NCBI RefSeq assembly: GCF_017573505.1
Contig: NZ_JAGEOJ010000014.1
Coordinates: 1 to 64,000 of the forward strand
Direction of reading: 5' to 3'
Length of the DNA: 64,000 nt
From: Actinomadura barringtoniae
GTDB lineage: Bacteria; Actinomycetota; Actinomycetes; Streptosporangiales; Streptosporangiaceae
A model generated the notes under the pieces. The model was given only the letters and a program-made list of their open reading frames with translations. It was not told the origin of the DNA and made no database searches. How positions within the stretch are numbered: the first letter of the stretch is position 1; the number at the start of each line of letters is the position of its first letter. The position numbers were made by a program, and so were the translations under genes. This document shows, piece after piece, positions 42,633 to 50,675 of the stretch.

Positions 42633-44753
42633 GTGACCGACGCAGACGGCGGGCGTGCGGACCGGCTCGCGGCCGAGAACCAGGCCGTACGGCAGCGCGT
42701 GGCCGAGCTCCAGCAGGAGAAGGACGAGCGGGACCGGCAGATCGAGGCGCTGACGCGCCGCCTCACCGAGGCCACGCGCGGGCTCGGCGACCTCGGCCTG
42801 AAGGTCGCCGAGGAGGCGCTCAAGGCCGAGCACGCCGAGTGGCAGGCCGAGGTCATGCGCCGCCGCCGCTGGTGGCGGCTCGGCGAGGCGCTCACCGCTT
42901 TCCGCCGCAAGCCGCTCGCCGTTCGGTCCTACCGGCGCCTGCGCGGCGCGCTCGCCGTCAAGGAGCTCCCCGCCGAGCCCGCCGCCGAGGCGGTCGCGCC
43001 GCCGCGGCCCGAGCTCACGATCAACGAGCTGGAGACGCTCGACTTCCCGGCGGCGATCTTCCCCGCCGGGCCGGTCGCGCGCGGCGACGTCACGGCGGCC
43101 GTGGTCGCCTCGCCGGTGACGACGGCCGCGCTGCGGTACGAGTGGCGCCAGATCGACGGGCTCGGCGCGGACGACTGGCGGCAGTCGCTGGAGCAGTCTC
43201 CGGAGGCGCAGCCGCTCGGCCTGCTGTTCGTCGAGTCCGGCGCCGGTGCTGATCTGCCGCTCGCGGAGCTGGTCGCCTGGTGCCGCGAACGCGGCATTCC
43301 GACCGTCTACTGGGACACCGGCGACGGAACCGCTGACGGGACCGGCGACGGAGCCGCTGACGGGACCGGCGACGGGACCACCGACGGGACCGTCGAGGCG
43401 GCCGAGGCGTTCGACCACGTCTTCGCCGTCGACGAGGCGGCCGCCGCCCGGCACGAGGACGCCGGGCTGCTCCCGTTCGCCGCCCAGCCGCGCCTGCACA
43501 ACCCGATCCGCGGCGCCGACCACGGCCGGTTCCCGCTGGTGTACGAGGGTTCCTACGACGAGCGGGACGAGCCGCTGCTGGCCCCGGCGCCCAAGCTCGG
43601 CGCGCACTTCTTCGGCGACGGCTTCCCGCGCATCTACCGCCAGCGGGTCGCGCCGCCGCTCGCGTACGAGAAGGCGCTGACGGCCCGCAAGCACTACCGC
43701 GTGCTGCTCGCCGCGGGCGAACGCCAGGTGTACGAGGCCGCGGCCGCCGGCGTGCCGGTCGTCCGCACGAGCCAGGCCGAGGGACGCGACGTTCCGTGGC
43801 GTGCGGGCGCGGTGGCCGAGGCGCCTGGCGTCGGCCTCGGGCCGGGCGGTCCGCTCGGGCCCGTCGTCACCGACGAGGTCGAGGGCCGGGCGGTGCTGCG
43901 CGCGCTGCTGCTCGGCGACGAACTGCGGGACCGCCAGGCGCACCTCGCGCTGCGCGAGATCCACGCCGCCCACACCTACCGGCACCGCGTCGCCGAGATC
44001 CTCGACTCCGTCGGTCAGGGCATTGGGCGGGGCGGCGGGCAGGGCGGCGGGGCGTGGACGGAGCCGCCGGTCTCGATGATCCTGCCGACCTGCCGTCCCG
44101 AGCAGATCACCGAGGCGCTGCGCCAGGTCGCGCGCCAGCAGTGGCGGCCGCTCCAGCTCGTCCTGGTGCTGCACGGGCTGGACATCGACACCTCGCTGGT
44201 CGAGAAGCGGGCCCGCGAGGCCGGGGTCGACGAGATCGTCGTGCTCGCCGCCGACTCGGCGCTCACGCTCGGCGGCTGCCTGAACCTCGGCATCGAGGCC
44301 GCCGACGGCACCTACATCGGCAAGATGGACGACGACGAGGTGTACGGCCCGCACTACGTGTCCGACCTGATCCCCGCGTTCGCCTACACCGACGCGGGCG
44401 TGGTCGGGAAGCTCGCGCACTACTCCCACCTCGCCTCGATCGGCGCCACGCTGCTGCGGCTGCCTGAGCACGAGCACAAGTACGTGAACTACCTGCGCGG
44501 CGGCGCGCTGCTGGCCGAGGGCGACCTCATGCGCACCTACCGGTTCGCCGACCTCGGGCAGGGCGAGGACACCGACCTGTTCAAGCGGCTCCGGGCCGAC
44601 GGCGTGCTGGTGTACGCGTCCGACCGGTTCTCGTTCATCACGATCCGGCACGCCGACCCGGCCCGGCACACCTGGCGCCCGGACGACCTGGAACTGATGG
44701 CCAACGCCACGCTCGCGTTCTACGGCCTGCCCGAGGAGCACATCCTCTTCTGA
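42633..44753 (+). CDS. Two-module glycosyltransferase: coiled coil, CgeB-like region, C-terminal GT2 domain
   Basis: 706 aa from GTG 42633, chosen from promoter position. Residues ~5-75 form a charged coiled coil (AAENQAVRQRVAELQQEKDE). The middle (~130-450) resembles CgeB/spore-protein-like glycosyltransferases (VYDE-like FDHVFAVDEAAAARHEDAG, HYRVLLAAGERQVYEAAAAG, GVPVVRTSQAEG) but has a low-complexity insert of GDGTADGTGDG repeats at ~225-250. The C-terminal domain (~470-700) is a GT2 fold: VSMILPTCRPEQI and the metal-binding KMDDDEVYGP (~566-575), with GGALLAEGDLMRTYRFADL and GEDTDLFKRL. Probably cytosolic, modifying a surface polymer or protein; acceptor unknown. No neighbouring sugar genes. 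Confidence 0.82.
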   Translation: MTDADGGRADRLAAENQAVRQRVAELQQEKDERDRQIEALTRRLTEATRGLGDLGLKVAEEALKAEHAEWQAEVMRRRRWWRLGEALTAFRRKPLAVRSYRRLRGALAVKELPAEPAAEAVAPPRPELTINELETLDFPAAIFPAGPVARGDVTAAVVASPVTTAALRYEWRQIDGLGADDWRQSLEQSPEAQPLGLLFVESGAGADLPLAELVAWCRERGIPTVYWDTGDGTADGTGDGAADGTGDGTTDGTVEAAEAFDHVFAVDEAAAARHEDAGLLPFAAQPRLHNPIRGADHGRFPLVYEGSYDERDEPLLAPAPKLGAHFFGDGFPRIYRQRVAPPLAYEKALTARKHYRVLLAAGERQVYEAAAAGVPVVRTSQAEGRDVPWRAGAVAEAPGVGLGPGGPLGPVVTDEVEGRAVLRALLLGDELRDRQAHLALREIHAAHTYRHRVAEILDSVGQGIGRGGGQGGGAWTEPPVSMILPTCRPEQITEALRQVARQQWRPLQLVLVLHGLDIDTSLVEKRAREAGVDEIVVLAADSALTLGGCLNLGIEAADGTYIGKMDDDEVYGPHYVSDLIPAFAYTDAGVVGKLAHYSHLASIGATLLRLPEHEHKYVNYLRGGALLAEGDLMRTYRFADLGQGEDTDLFKRLRADGVLVYASDRFSFITIRHADPARHTWRPDDLELMANATLAFYGLPEEHILF

Positions 44754-44777
44754 CGCGCGACCGCGGAGTCCCTGGCC

Positions 44778-44805
44778 TTGACGTTATTGCGTCGTTTGTC
44801 AATAT
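44778..44805 (+). promoter_or_regulatory. Promoter/operator of the P450 gene
   Basis: TTGACG (44778-44783) and CAATAT (44800-44805) form a -35/-10 pair with a 16-bp spacer. TTGAC (44778-44782) and GTCAA (44798-44802) are inverted, so an operator palindrome would overlap the promoter. Confidence 0.5.
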
Positions 44806-44826
44806 GGTGGCCAGGAGGCGATGCCA

Positions 44827-46089
44827 GTGACGACCGACGTGCTCCGGCCCGACGACGTCGACCTGTCCGACCTGCGATTCTGGGCGCGCCCGCTGCACGA
44901 GCGCGAGCAGGTGTTCGCCCGGCTCCGCACGCTGGAGCGACCGCCGTTCTTCGACGAACCCGACTTCAGCCATCTCGGGTTCCCGCCCGGCGACGGCTAC
45001 TTCGGGCTCGTCCGGCACGCCGACATCATCGAGGCCAGCCGCAACCCGCAGGTCTTCTGCTCCTCGCGCGGCAGCGTCGCCAACACCCTGGACCCGCCGC
45101 CGGAGATCCTCGAGTACATCGCCTCGATGATCAACATGGACGATCCGCGGCACGCCCGGCTGCGCCGCATCGTGTCCCGCGCGTTCACCCCGAAGATGAT
45201 CAGCAAGATCAGGGACGACGTGGACCGCGCCGCCGCGCGGATCGTCGAGGAGATCCGCCCGGCCGGCGGGGGCGACTTCGTCACCGAGGTCGCCGCCCGG
45301 CTGCCCTTGAAGATCATCTGCGATCTGATGGGCATCCCCGAGTCGGAGTACCAGGGCGTCTTCGACCGCTCGAACATCATCATCGGCGCGTTCGACCCCG
45401 AGTACGTGCCCGACTTCGCCGCCGTCCAGCTCGCGATCATGACGGCCGCCGAGGAGCTCCGGCAGCTGGTCATCGGCCTGGCCGAGGAACGCGAGGCCGA
45501 CCCGACCGACGACCTCACCTCCGTCCTCGTGCACGCCGACGTCGAGGGCGAGCGCCTGACCCGCGAGGAGCTCGGCTCGTTCTTCATCCTGCTCGTCGTC
45601 GCGGGCAACGAGACCACCCGCAACGCCATCGCGCACGGCCTGAAGCTGCTCACCCTGAACCCTGACCAGAAGGCGCTGTGGATGTCGGACTTCGACCGCC
45701 ACGCGCCCGGCGCCGTCGAGGAGATCGTGCGCTGCGCGTCGCCGGTCACGTTCATGCGCCGCACTGTCACCCGCGACTACCAGATGGCCAACGGGCAGCG
45801 CTTCAAGGACGGCGACAAGGTCCTCATGTACTACTGGTCGGCGAACCGGGACGAGGCAATCTTCACCGACCCGTACACCTTCGACATCACCCGGAACCCC
45901 AATCCCCACCTGGGCTTCGGCGCCGCCGGACCGCACTTCTGCCTCGGCGCCCATCTGGCCCGCATGGAGATCACCGTGATGTTCCGCGAGCTGCTCCGGC
46001 AGGTGCCGGACATCCGTTCCACCGCGCCGCCCGAACGCCTCGCGTCCAGCTTCATCAACGGCATCAAGCACCTGCCGTACGAGATCTGA
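44827..46089 (+). CDS. Cytochrome P450
   Basis: 420 aa from GTG 44827, favoured because GGAGG lies eight bases upstream; ATG 44821 would leave only two. Heme-binding loop FGAAGPHFCLGAHLARME with the Cys ligand near residue 372; I-helix LLVVAGNETTRNAIAHG (oxygen-activating Glu-Thr); ExxR in EEIVRCASP (~299-302). The N-terminus (DLRFWARPLHEREQVFARLR) and the substrate-recognition region resemble the CYP124/125/142 group of actinobacterial P450s that hydroxylate methyl-branched lipids and sterol side chains. Soluble. The nearby acyl-CoA ligase would suit a lipid-degradation role, but the two are on opposite strands. Confidence 0.93.
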   Translation: MTTDVLRPDDVDLSDLRFWARPLHEREQVFARLRTLERPPFFDEPDFSHLGFPPGDGYFGLVRHADIIEASRNPQVFCSSRGSVANTLDPPPEILEYIASMINMDDPRHARLRRIVSRAFTPKMISKIRDDVDRAAARIVEEIRPAGGGDFVTEVAARLPLKIICDLMGIPESEYQGVFDRSNIIIGAFDPEYVPDFAAVQLAIMTAAEELRQLVIGLAEEREADPTDDLTSVLVHADVEGERLTREELGSFFILLVVAGNETTRNAIAHGLKLLTLNPDQKALWMSDFDRHAPGAVEEIVRCASPVTFMRRTVTRDYQMANGQRFKDGDKVLMYYWSANRDEAIFTDPYTFDITRNPNPHLGFGAAGPHFCLGAHLARMEITVMFRELLRQVPDIRSTAPPERLASSFINGIKHLPYEI

Positions 46090-46120
46090 GCCTCAGGCCA
46101 CGAGATCCGGGGCTCAGGCT
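46081..46120. repeat. ~20-bp imperfect tandem duplication at the P450 stop codon
   Basis: GAGATCTGAGCCTCAGGCCA (46081-46100) is followed by GAGATCCGGGGCTCAGGCT (46102-46120). The first copy contains the final codons and TGA of the P450 gene. Confidence 0.8.
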
Positions 46121-46181
46121 GGGATCGGCGGTACCACCCTCGAACCGCCGGGCATCCCCGATCGTGGGGGATGCTGGGTGC

Positions 46182-47030
46182 GTGGACAGACAGGAGCTGG
46201 CCGGGTTCCTGCGGTCGCGGCGGGCCGGGATCCAGCCGTCGGACGTGGGGATCGAGGGCGGGGCGCGCAGGCGCACGCCGGGGCTGCGGCGCGAGGAGGT
46301 CGCGCAGCTGGCCGGGATGTCGGTCGACTACTACATCCGGCTGGAGCAGGCCCGCGGGCCCAAGCCGTCCCGCCAGATCCTCGCGGCGCTGGCCCGCGCG
46401 CTGCGGCTGACCGACGACGAGCGCTCCTACCTCTACAACCTGGCGGGTGAGGCGGCGGAGACGCCGGCCGGGCCGCCGCAGGACGTGCCGGCCGGGATCC
46501 TGCACCTGCTCGAGCGGATGGACGACACCCCGGCGTTCGTCATCGACGCGCGCTCGACCGTGCTGGCGTGGAACGCGCTGGCCGCCGCGCTGATGACCGA
46601 CTTCTCCAAGCTCTCGCCGCGCGAGCGCTGCACGATCCGGTGGTTCTTCGACGCCTCGACCGACTGCCGGCTGGAGGCCGACGAGGGGTACCTGGCGTTC
46701 GCCCGCGACAGCGTCGCCGACCTGCGCGCGGCGGCCGGGCGCTACCCCGACGACCCGGGCATCAAGGAGATCGTCGCCGACCTGAGCGGCAGGAGCCCGC
46801 TGTTCCGGCGGCTGTGGGAGGAGCGCACGGTCGCGGTCCGGCGCGGCAATGCGAAGCGGGTCAACCATCCGGTCGTCGGGCCGATCGATCTGCACTGCGA
46901 CGTGCTGATCGTTCCGGAGAAGGACCAGAGGGTCGTGCTCTACACCGCCGCGCCGGGCACGCCCGCCTACGAGGCGCTCAAGCTGCTGCGCGTGGTCGGA
47001 ACGCAGGACCTCAGCGAAGCTCGCGCCTGA
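46182..47030 (+). CDS. XRE-family regulator with MmyB-like ligand-binding domain
   Basis: 282 aa from GTG 46182. N-terminal HTH: ELAGFLRSRRAGIQPSDVG, RRTPGLRREEVAQLAGMSVD and YYIRLEQARGPKPSRQILAA, the standard opening of this actinobacterial family. The C-terminal half contains FVIDARSTVLAWNALAAALM and RWFFDAS, the MmyB-like PAS-fold domain that may bind fatty acids or other small molecules. Such genes usually sit beside short-chain dehydrogenases or oxidoreductases they control; here the neighbours are a P450 and an acyl-CoA ligase. The C-terminus LSEARA comes from a 21-bp sequence duplicated right after the stop. Confidence 0.88.
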   Translation: MDRQELAGFLRSRRAGIQPSDVGIEGGARRRTPGLRREEVAQLAGMSVDYYIRLEQARGPKPSRQILAALARALRLTDDERSYLYNLAGEAAETPAGPPQDVPAGILHLLERMDDTPAFVIDARSTVLAWNALAAALMTDFSKLSPRERCTIRWFFDASTDCRLEADEGYLAFARDSVADLRAAAGRYPDDPGIKEIVADLSGRSPLFRRLWEERTVAVRRGNAKRVNHPVVGPIDLHCDVLIVPEKDQRVVLYTAAPGTPAYEALKLLRVVGTQDLSEARA

Positions 47031-47051
47031 CTCAGCGAAGCTCGCGCTTGA
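47010..47051. repeat. 21-bp tandem duplication at a convergent gene junction
   Basis: CTCAGCGAAGCTCGCGCCTGA (47010-47030) is followed by the same sequence with one change (47031-47051). The first copy encodes the end and stop of the XRE gene; the second encodes, on the other strand, the end and stop of the acyl-CoA ligase. Convergent stops are thus one base apart. Confidence 0.95.
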
Positions 47052-48576
47052 GGATCTTGCCGGTCGCGGTCATCGGCAGCTCCTCCCGGAACTCCACGAT
47101 GCGCGGGTACTTGTAGTTGGCGAAGTTCTCCTTGCCCCAGGCGATCAGCTCGTCCTCGGTCAGCGCGGAGCCGGGCGTCTTGATGATGTACGCCTTGACC
47201 TCCTCGCCGTGCGAGTCGTGCGGGACCCCGACGACCGCGGCGAGCGAGACGCCCGGGTGGGTCATGAGGACCTCTTCGAGCTCGCGCGGGTAGACGTTGT
47301 ACCCGCCGCGGATGATCATGTCCTTGGAGCGGTCGACGATGTAGTAGTAGCCGTCGTCGTCGCGGCGGCCGATGTCGCCGGTACGGAACCAGCCGTCCTT
47401 GATCGAGTCGGCGGTGGCCTCGGGGCGCTTGTAGTACCCCTTCATGATGTTGTGGCCGCGGACCGCGATCTCGCCGGGCCCCTCGCCCTCGACCTCGTTC
47501 CACTCGTCGTCGATCAGCTTCATCTCCACGCCCCAGATCGGCAGGCCGATCGAGCCCGGCTTGGTGGGCCGGTCGGGCCGGTTGAAGGAGGCGACCGGAG
47601 AGGTCTCCGACAGCCCGTAGCCCTCCAGCACGTCGACGTCGAACTTCTCCTTGATCCCCTTCAGGACCTCCATCGGCAGCGCCGCGCCGCCCGACACCGC
47701 GACCGTGAGGTTCTCGCGGATCGCCTTCACGTCCTCGCCCGAAGTGTCGTCGGTCAGCAGGCCCCAGTACATCGTCGGCACGCCCGCGAAGATCTTCACG
47801 TTCTCCTTGACCATCAGCTCGATCGCCTGCTTGGCGTCGAACCGGGGCAGCAGGACCTGGGTCGCGCGCCGGTAGAGGCTGACGTTCATCACGCAGGTCT
47901 GGCCGAAGATGTGGAACAGCGGCAGCACCACCAGCGTGGTGTCGTGCAGGGACTTGGCGAACAGCGAGTCGTCCAGCATCGCGTTCGTCAGCAGGTTCAT
48001 GTGCGACAGCTCGGCGCCCTTGGGCTGGCCCGTGGTGCCGCTGGTGTAGATGATCACGGCCGTGTCGGTCGGCTCGGTGAGCACCGTGTCGAAGGTGTTC
48101 GGCTGCCCGTTCAGCGCCGCCCAGAACAGCTCGGCGCCCTCGATCGGCGACTCGGTCGTCGCCAGCGACGCGGGCAGCAGGAAGAAGTGCTCGCACTCGG
48201 GCGCGTTCTGGAAACCGGCGTGCCCCGCCTCGCCCAGCGGCAGCTCCGGCGTGCCCTCGAAGCAGAAGAACGCCTTGGCGTCGGAGTCGCCCAGGTGGTA
48301 GGCGATCTCGCGCGGCTTGAGCAGCACGTTCAGGGGCACGACCACCGCGCCCGCCTTGAGCGCCCCGAAGTAGATCATCGGGAAGTACGGCAGGTTCGGG
48401 CTGGAGAGCGCCACCTTGTCGCCCGGCTTGATCCCGCGCGCCACCAGCAGGTTGGCGACCTGGTTGGCGACCTGGTCGACGAACGCGAACGAGAGCCGCA
48501 TGTCCCCGAAGACCAGGGCGTCCCGATCGGGCGTCTCGCGGGCGGCGTCTTCGAGCAGGACGGAGAGGTTGAGCAT
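47032..48576 (-). CDS. Long-chain fatty acyl-CoA ligase (AMP-forming)
   Basis: 514 aa; ATG with GAGGAG upstream. AMP-binding P-loop IIYTSGTTGQPKGAELSH (~172-190), GYGLSETSPVASF (A5), WFRTGDIGRRDDDGYYYIVD (A7) and RSKDMIIRGGYNVYPRELEE (A8), and the catalytic Lys in GKILKREL at the extreme C-terminus. Activates fatty or aryl acids to CoA thioesters for beta-oxidation or lipid synthesis. A TGACC-AGCC-GGTCA palindrome ~105 bases upstream may be a fatty-acid regulator site. Confidence 0.93.
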   Translation of the reverse strand: MLNLSVLLEDAARETPDRDALVFGDMRLSFAFVDQVANQVANLLVARGIKPGDKVALSSPNLPYFPMIYFGALKAGAVVVPLNVLLKPREIAYHLGDSDAKAFFCFEGTPELPLGEAGHAGFQNAPECEHFFLLPASLATTESPIEGAELFWAALNGQPNTFDTVLTEPTDTAVIIYTSGTTGQPKGAELSHMNLLTNAMLDDSLFAKSLHDTTLVVLPLFHIFGQTCVMNVSLYRRATQVLLPRFDAKQAIELMVKENVKIFAGVPTMYWGLLTDDTSGEDVKAIRENLTVAVSGGAALPMEVLKGIKEKFDVDVLEGYGLSETSPVASFNRPDRPTKPGSIGLPIWGVEMKLIDDEWNEVEGEGPGEIAVRGHNIMKGYYKRPEATADSIKDGWFRTGDIGRRDDDGYYYIVDRSKDMIIRGGYNVYPRELEEVLMTHPGVSLAAVVGVPHDSHGEEVKAYIIKTPGSALTEDELIAWGKENFANYKYPRIVEFREELPMTATGKILKRELR

Positions 48577-49011
48577 GGCACTCCTCAGGCGCGTCAGGCG
48601 GTTCGCGCGCGTCAGGCGGTTCGGGCGGATCGCCGGGCGGGCGGTTGTTACCGACGAGTCTACGAGCGCGCGGGCCACTCTTGACCAGCCGGTCACCTCT
48701 GGGGTGGCCGAGGTCACACGCCCCCTTGTGACCCCGATGAGCTGCGCGGTCACGGAACTGTGCAGCGTCACAACAGGCCCGATCGGGTCCGTGGGGTCTG
48801 GGACGGCCGGTCGATCGTCCGAAGATCGTCCAAGCTTTGTCCGAAGACCGCCTTGGACGGGGGCGAGGCCCGTTCTGGTTGGTAGCGTCCGATCTGGCCG
48901 TCAGGTGATCTTCGTAGCGGTGCCGGGCACCCCGAACTACGGCGTCGCCGCGCAGATCACCTCCCTCGGCGGCCCCCGAAGGGACTCAACGACCGGAGGT
49001 ATCTCCGTCTC
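48577..49011. other. Divergent intergenic region between acyl-CoA ligase and secreted protein
   Basis: 435 bases with no credible gene. It contains two tandem 18-bp copies of GCGTCAGGCGGTTCGCGC-like sequence (48591-48626), the TGACC palindrome at 48682-48695, and a GGAGG at 48995-48999, twelve bases before the secreted-protein start. CGAAGATCGTCC and related AT-poor half repeats at 48818-48850 are unexplained. Confidence 0.6.
48682..48695. promoter_or_regulatory. Perfect palindrome, candidate operator of the acyl-CoA ligase
   Basis: TGACCAGCCGGTCA is a perfect 5-bp inverted repeat around AGCC, 106 bases upstream of the ligase ATG; a second GGTCA-type half site (GAGGTCACA) follows at about 48710. 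Confidence 0.4.
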
Positions 49012-49482
49012 ATGAAGCGCATTGCGAAGTCGCTGGTCGCCGCCGCCGTCACCGGCGTCGCCCTCACCGGCACGGTCGTCGCCACGACCGCCCCCGCCCA
49101 GGCCGTCTCGGACCTGTGCGGTCCCGGCTACGGCTACAAGCAGATCGGCACCAAGAAGATCCACCGCGGCAAGGCGGTCGCCGGGACGCTGTACATCTAC
49201 GGAAAGAAGTACGCCAAGGGCAAGTACAAGACCAAGCACTGGTGGAACACCTGCATCATCGCCAAGCCGAACGCGAGCCTGCGCGGCAAGGTGAGCCACC
49301 TGCAGGCCGAGATGTTCAAGATGGACAACGCCGGGACCATCAAGCACTACCGCGCGGACGGCCCCGGCAAGAACTACCACTACGTCGCCGGCCCGGTTTA
49401 CATGAACACCTACGGCTACGCGCAGTCGGCCGTGGTCAAGAACGCCTCCCTGACCTACAAGGGCAAGCGCTACAGCACCTGA
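49012..49482 (+). CDS. Small secreted protein of unknown function
   Basis: 156 aa. Typical Sec signal peptide, MKRIAKSLVAAAVTGVALTG with ATTAPAQA before the cut, leaving ~125 residues. The mature part is basic (many Lys, Tyr, Gly), has two Cys (DLCGPGYGY, WNTCIIAK) that could form one disulfide, and patterns such as LYIYGKKYAKGKYKTKHWWN that suggest a compact beta fold. I do not recognise a family. Similar small secreted proteins are widespread in Streptomyces and relatives. Followed by several strong hairpins. Confidence 0.85.
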   Translation: MKRIAKSLVAAAVTGVALTGTVVATTAPAQAVSDLCGPGYGYKQIGTKKIHRGKAVAGTLYIYGKKYAKGKYKTKHWWNTCIIAKPNASLRGKVSHLQAEMFKMDNAGTIKHYRADGPGKNYHYVAGPVYMNTYGYAQSAVVKNASLTYKGKRYST

Positions 49483-49503
49483 TCCAGGGCTGAAAGCGCG
49501 GAC

Positions 49504-49543
49504 GCGCCCGCCGTCCCGTACCTCGCGTACGGGCGGCGGGCGC
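49504..49543. terminator. Hairpin after the secreted-protein gene
   Basis: GCGCCCGCCGTCCCGTAC and GTACGGGCGGCGGGCGC pair over 17 bp with one bulged T and a 5-base loop. It lies about 20 bases after the stop and lacks a T tract. Confidence 0.7.
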
Positions 49544-49578
49544 CGTCGTTCCGGGGGCCGGGGTCGTGCGTCCCCGGA

Positions 49579-49615
49579 CGGCACCGGGCCCGTGGCGGGG
49601 ACGGGCCCGGTGCCG
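49579..49615. terminator. Second hairpin between convergent genes
   Basis: CGGCACCGGGCCCGT (49579-49593) and ACGGGCCCGGTGCCG (49601-49615) pair perfectly over 15 bp with a 7-base loop. Confidence 0.75.
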
Positions 49616-49623
49616 GGTGGTGT

Positions 49624-49668
49624 CCGTACGGGCCGCCGGACGGGGCAGGGGTCCGGCGGCCCGTACGG
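49624..49668. terminator. Third hairpin between convergent genes
   Basis: CCGTACGGGCCGCCGGAC (49624-49641) and GTCCGGCGGCCCGTACGG (49651-49668) pair perfectly over 18 bp with a 9-base loop, the strongest stem in the group. Confidence 0.8.
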
Positions 49669-49688
49669 GCGCGTGGCGGCCGAGTGGG

Positions 49689-49718
49689 GCTGAGCGGCCG
49701 CGGGCCGCGGGGCTCAGC
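49689..49718. terminator. Hairpin overlapping the LPMO stop codon
   Basis: GCTGAG (49689-49694) and CTCAGC (49713-49718) flank a self-complementary GGCCGCGGGCCGCGG core. The stop of the minus-strand LPMO gene (49714-49716) lies in the right arm. Confidence 0.5.
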
Positions 49719-50304
49719 CGAAGTCGACGTCCGAGCACTGGTAAAAGGCGTTGCCGGTGTCGGCGATGTCCCAGACGGCCAGGATCATGTGGCGGCCGGA
49801 CTTGGTGGGCAGCGTGCCCTCGTGGGAGACGGTGGTGGGCGGCTGCTGGCCGTTGTAGTCCTTCTCCAGGAACGGCTGCGGGTCGAGCTGCGCGCGGGTG
49901 AGGGGCTGGCTCGGGTTCCAGCCGTCCTTGGTGACGAAGTAGCGGAACGACGTGGTGGAGTGGGCGGCGGTGAGCGTCCAGGTGAAGGTGTAGGACTGGC
50001 CGGCGTGCACGCTGGTGGCGGGCCATGCGCCGCCGCGCGGGTCGTCGAGCGGCGCCCAGCGGCTGTCGCCGCCGGCGCAGATGGTGCCGTCGGCGGGGCC
50101 CGCGCCGGGGAACCCCTTGGGGCCTTCGACACTCTGGGGCTCCCATTGGATATCGCCGCAGTCCTTGACCGTGCCCTGCTTGCAGTTGAACGCGCGGCTG
50201 GCGGGGGACGTGGTGTAGCCGTGCGCGAACGCGGGGGCGGCGGCGATGAGGGGGAGCCCGGCGGCGACGGCCGCTGCGATGGCGATGGAACTCTTCCTGG
50301 GCAT
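49714..50304 (-). CDS. Secreted lytic polysaccharide monooxygenase (AA10, chitin/cellulose-active)
   Basis: 196 aa; ATG with AGGAGG upstream. Signal peptide ends APAFA, so the mature protein starts with His28 (HGYTTSPASR), the N-terminal copper ligand of LPMOs; the second His of the copper brace is probably in LTAAHSTTSFRYFVTKDGW. Other AA10 marks are CGDIQWEPQSVEGPKGFPG, GTICAGGDSRWAPLDDPRGG and HMILAVWDIADTGNAFYQCSDV. It is a single-domain enzyme, with no carbohydrate-binding module. Copper-dependent oxidative cleavage of chitin or cellulose is expected outside the cell. Confidence 0.95.
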   Translation of the reverse strand: MPRKSSIAIAAAVAAGLPLIAAAPAFAHGYTTSPASRAFNCKQGTVKDCGDIQWEPQSVEGPKGFPGAGPADGTICAGGDSRWAPLDDPRGGAWPATSVHAGQSYTFTWTLTAAHSTTSFRYFVTKDGWNPSQPLTRAQLDPQPFLEKDYNGQQPPTTVSHEGTLPTKSGRHMILAVWDIADTGNAFYQCSDVDFG

Positions 50305-50579
50305 GAGAGTCCTCCTGGAAGGTGGCGTCCTGGAGGGGTAGCGGACGCCTACTTGTAGGAAACCTTCCAGTTGGATCCGCGACTAAACGATCGCCCGGAG
50401 CCATGATCACCGGCGTTCAAGTTGGGCCGGGCGGGATCCGGTGGCTGCGCAGGAGCGATGCCCAGGGCGCAACGGGGATTTGTGAAAATTCAATCGCATC
50501 GAACGGGCGCCGCGAAGGATCGGGCGGGGGATGGGCGGCGATCGTATTAACCCGGAAGCCGGGGCCCTTGCCGCTGCGC
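50305..50579. other. Intergenic region upstream of the leuS leader
   Basis: Promoter region of the LPMO gene on one side and of leuS on the other. AAACGATCG near 50384 and the AT-rich ATTTGTGAAAATTCAATCGC near 50480 are likely promoter-type sequences, but no operator was recognised. Confidence 0.4.
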
Positions 50580-50585
50580 TAGTCT
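50580..50585 (+). promoter_or_regulatory. -10 element of the leuS leader transcript
   Basis: TAGTCT lies six bases before ATG 50592, so the leader peptide message would be leaderless; the -35 is not obvious. Confidence 0.5.
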
Positions 50586-50591
50586 TGTTGT

Positions 50592-50627
50592 ATGCGAACC
50601 AGGCTGCTCCTTAGCCCGCCGCGTTGA
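50592..50627 (+). CDS. leuS leader peptide (MRTRLLLSPPR)
   Basis: An 11-codon reading frame with three consecutive Leu codons (CTG CTC CTT) followed by TGA, directly after a good -10. It ends 160 bases before leuS and is followed by a terminator-like hairpin at 50648-50669 and by two GCGTTGACGC copies (50621-50630, 50635-50644) that can form alternative pairings. This is the classical layout of attenuation by ribosome stalling at Leu codons when charged tRNA-Leu is short. Similar Leu leaders precede leuA in streptomycetes; placement before leuS is fitting. The reading frame is too short to be proven by sequence alone. Confidence 0.6.
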   Translation: MRTRLLLSPPR

Positions 50628-50647
50628 CGCACTGGCGTTGACGCGGT

Positions 50648-50675
50648 GACCCCTCCTGTGTGAGGGGTCTCTTCA
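50648..50675 (+). terminator. Attenuator-type hairpin in the leuS leader
   Basis: GACCCCTC (50648-50655), loop CTGTGT, GAGGGGTC (50662-50669), then TCTCTT. It lies 20 bases after the leader-peptide stop, in the position of an intrinsic terminator controlled by the leader. Confidence 0.65.
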
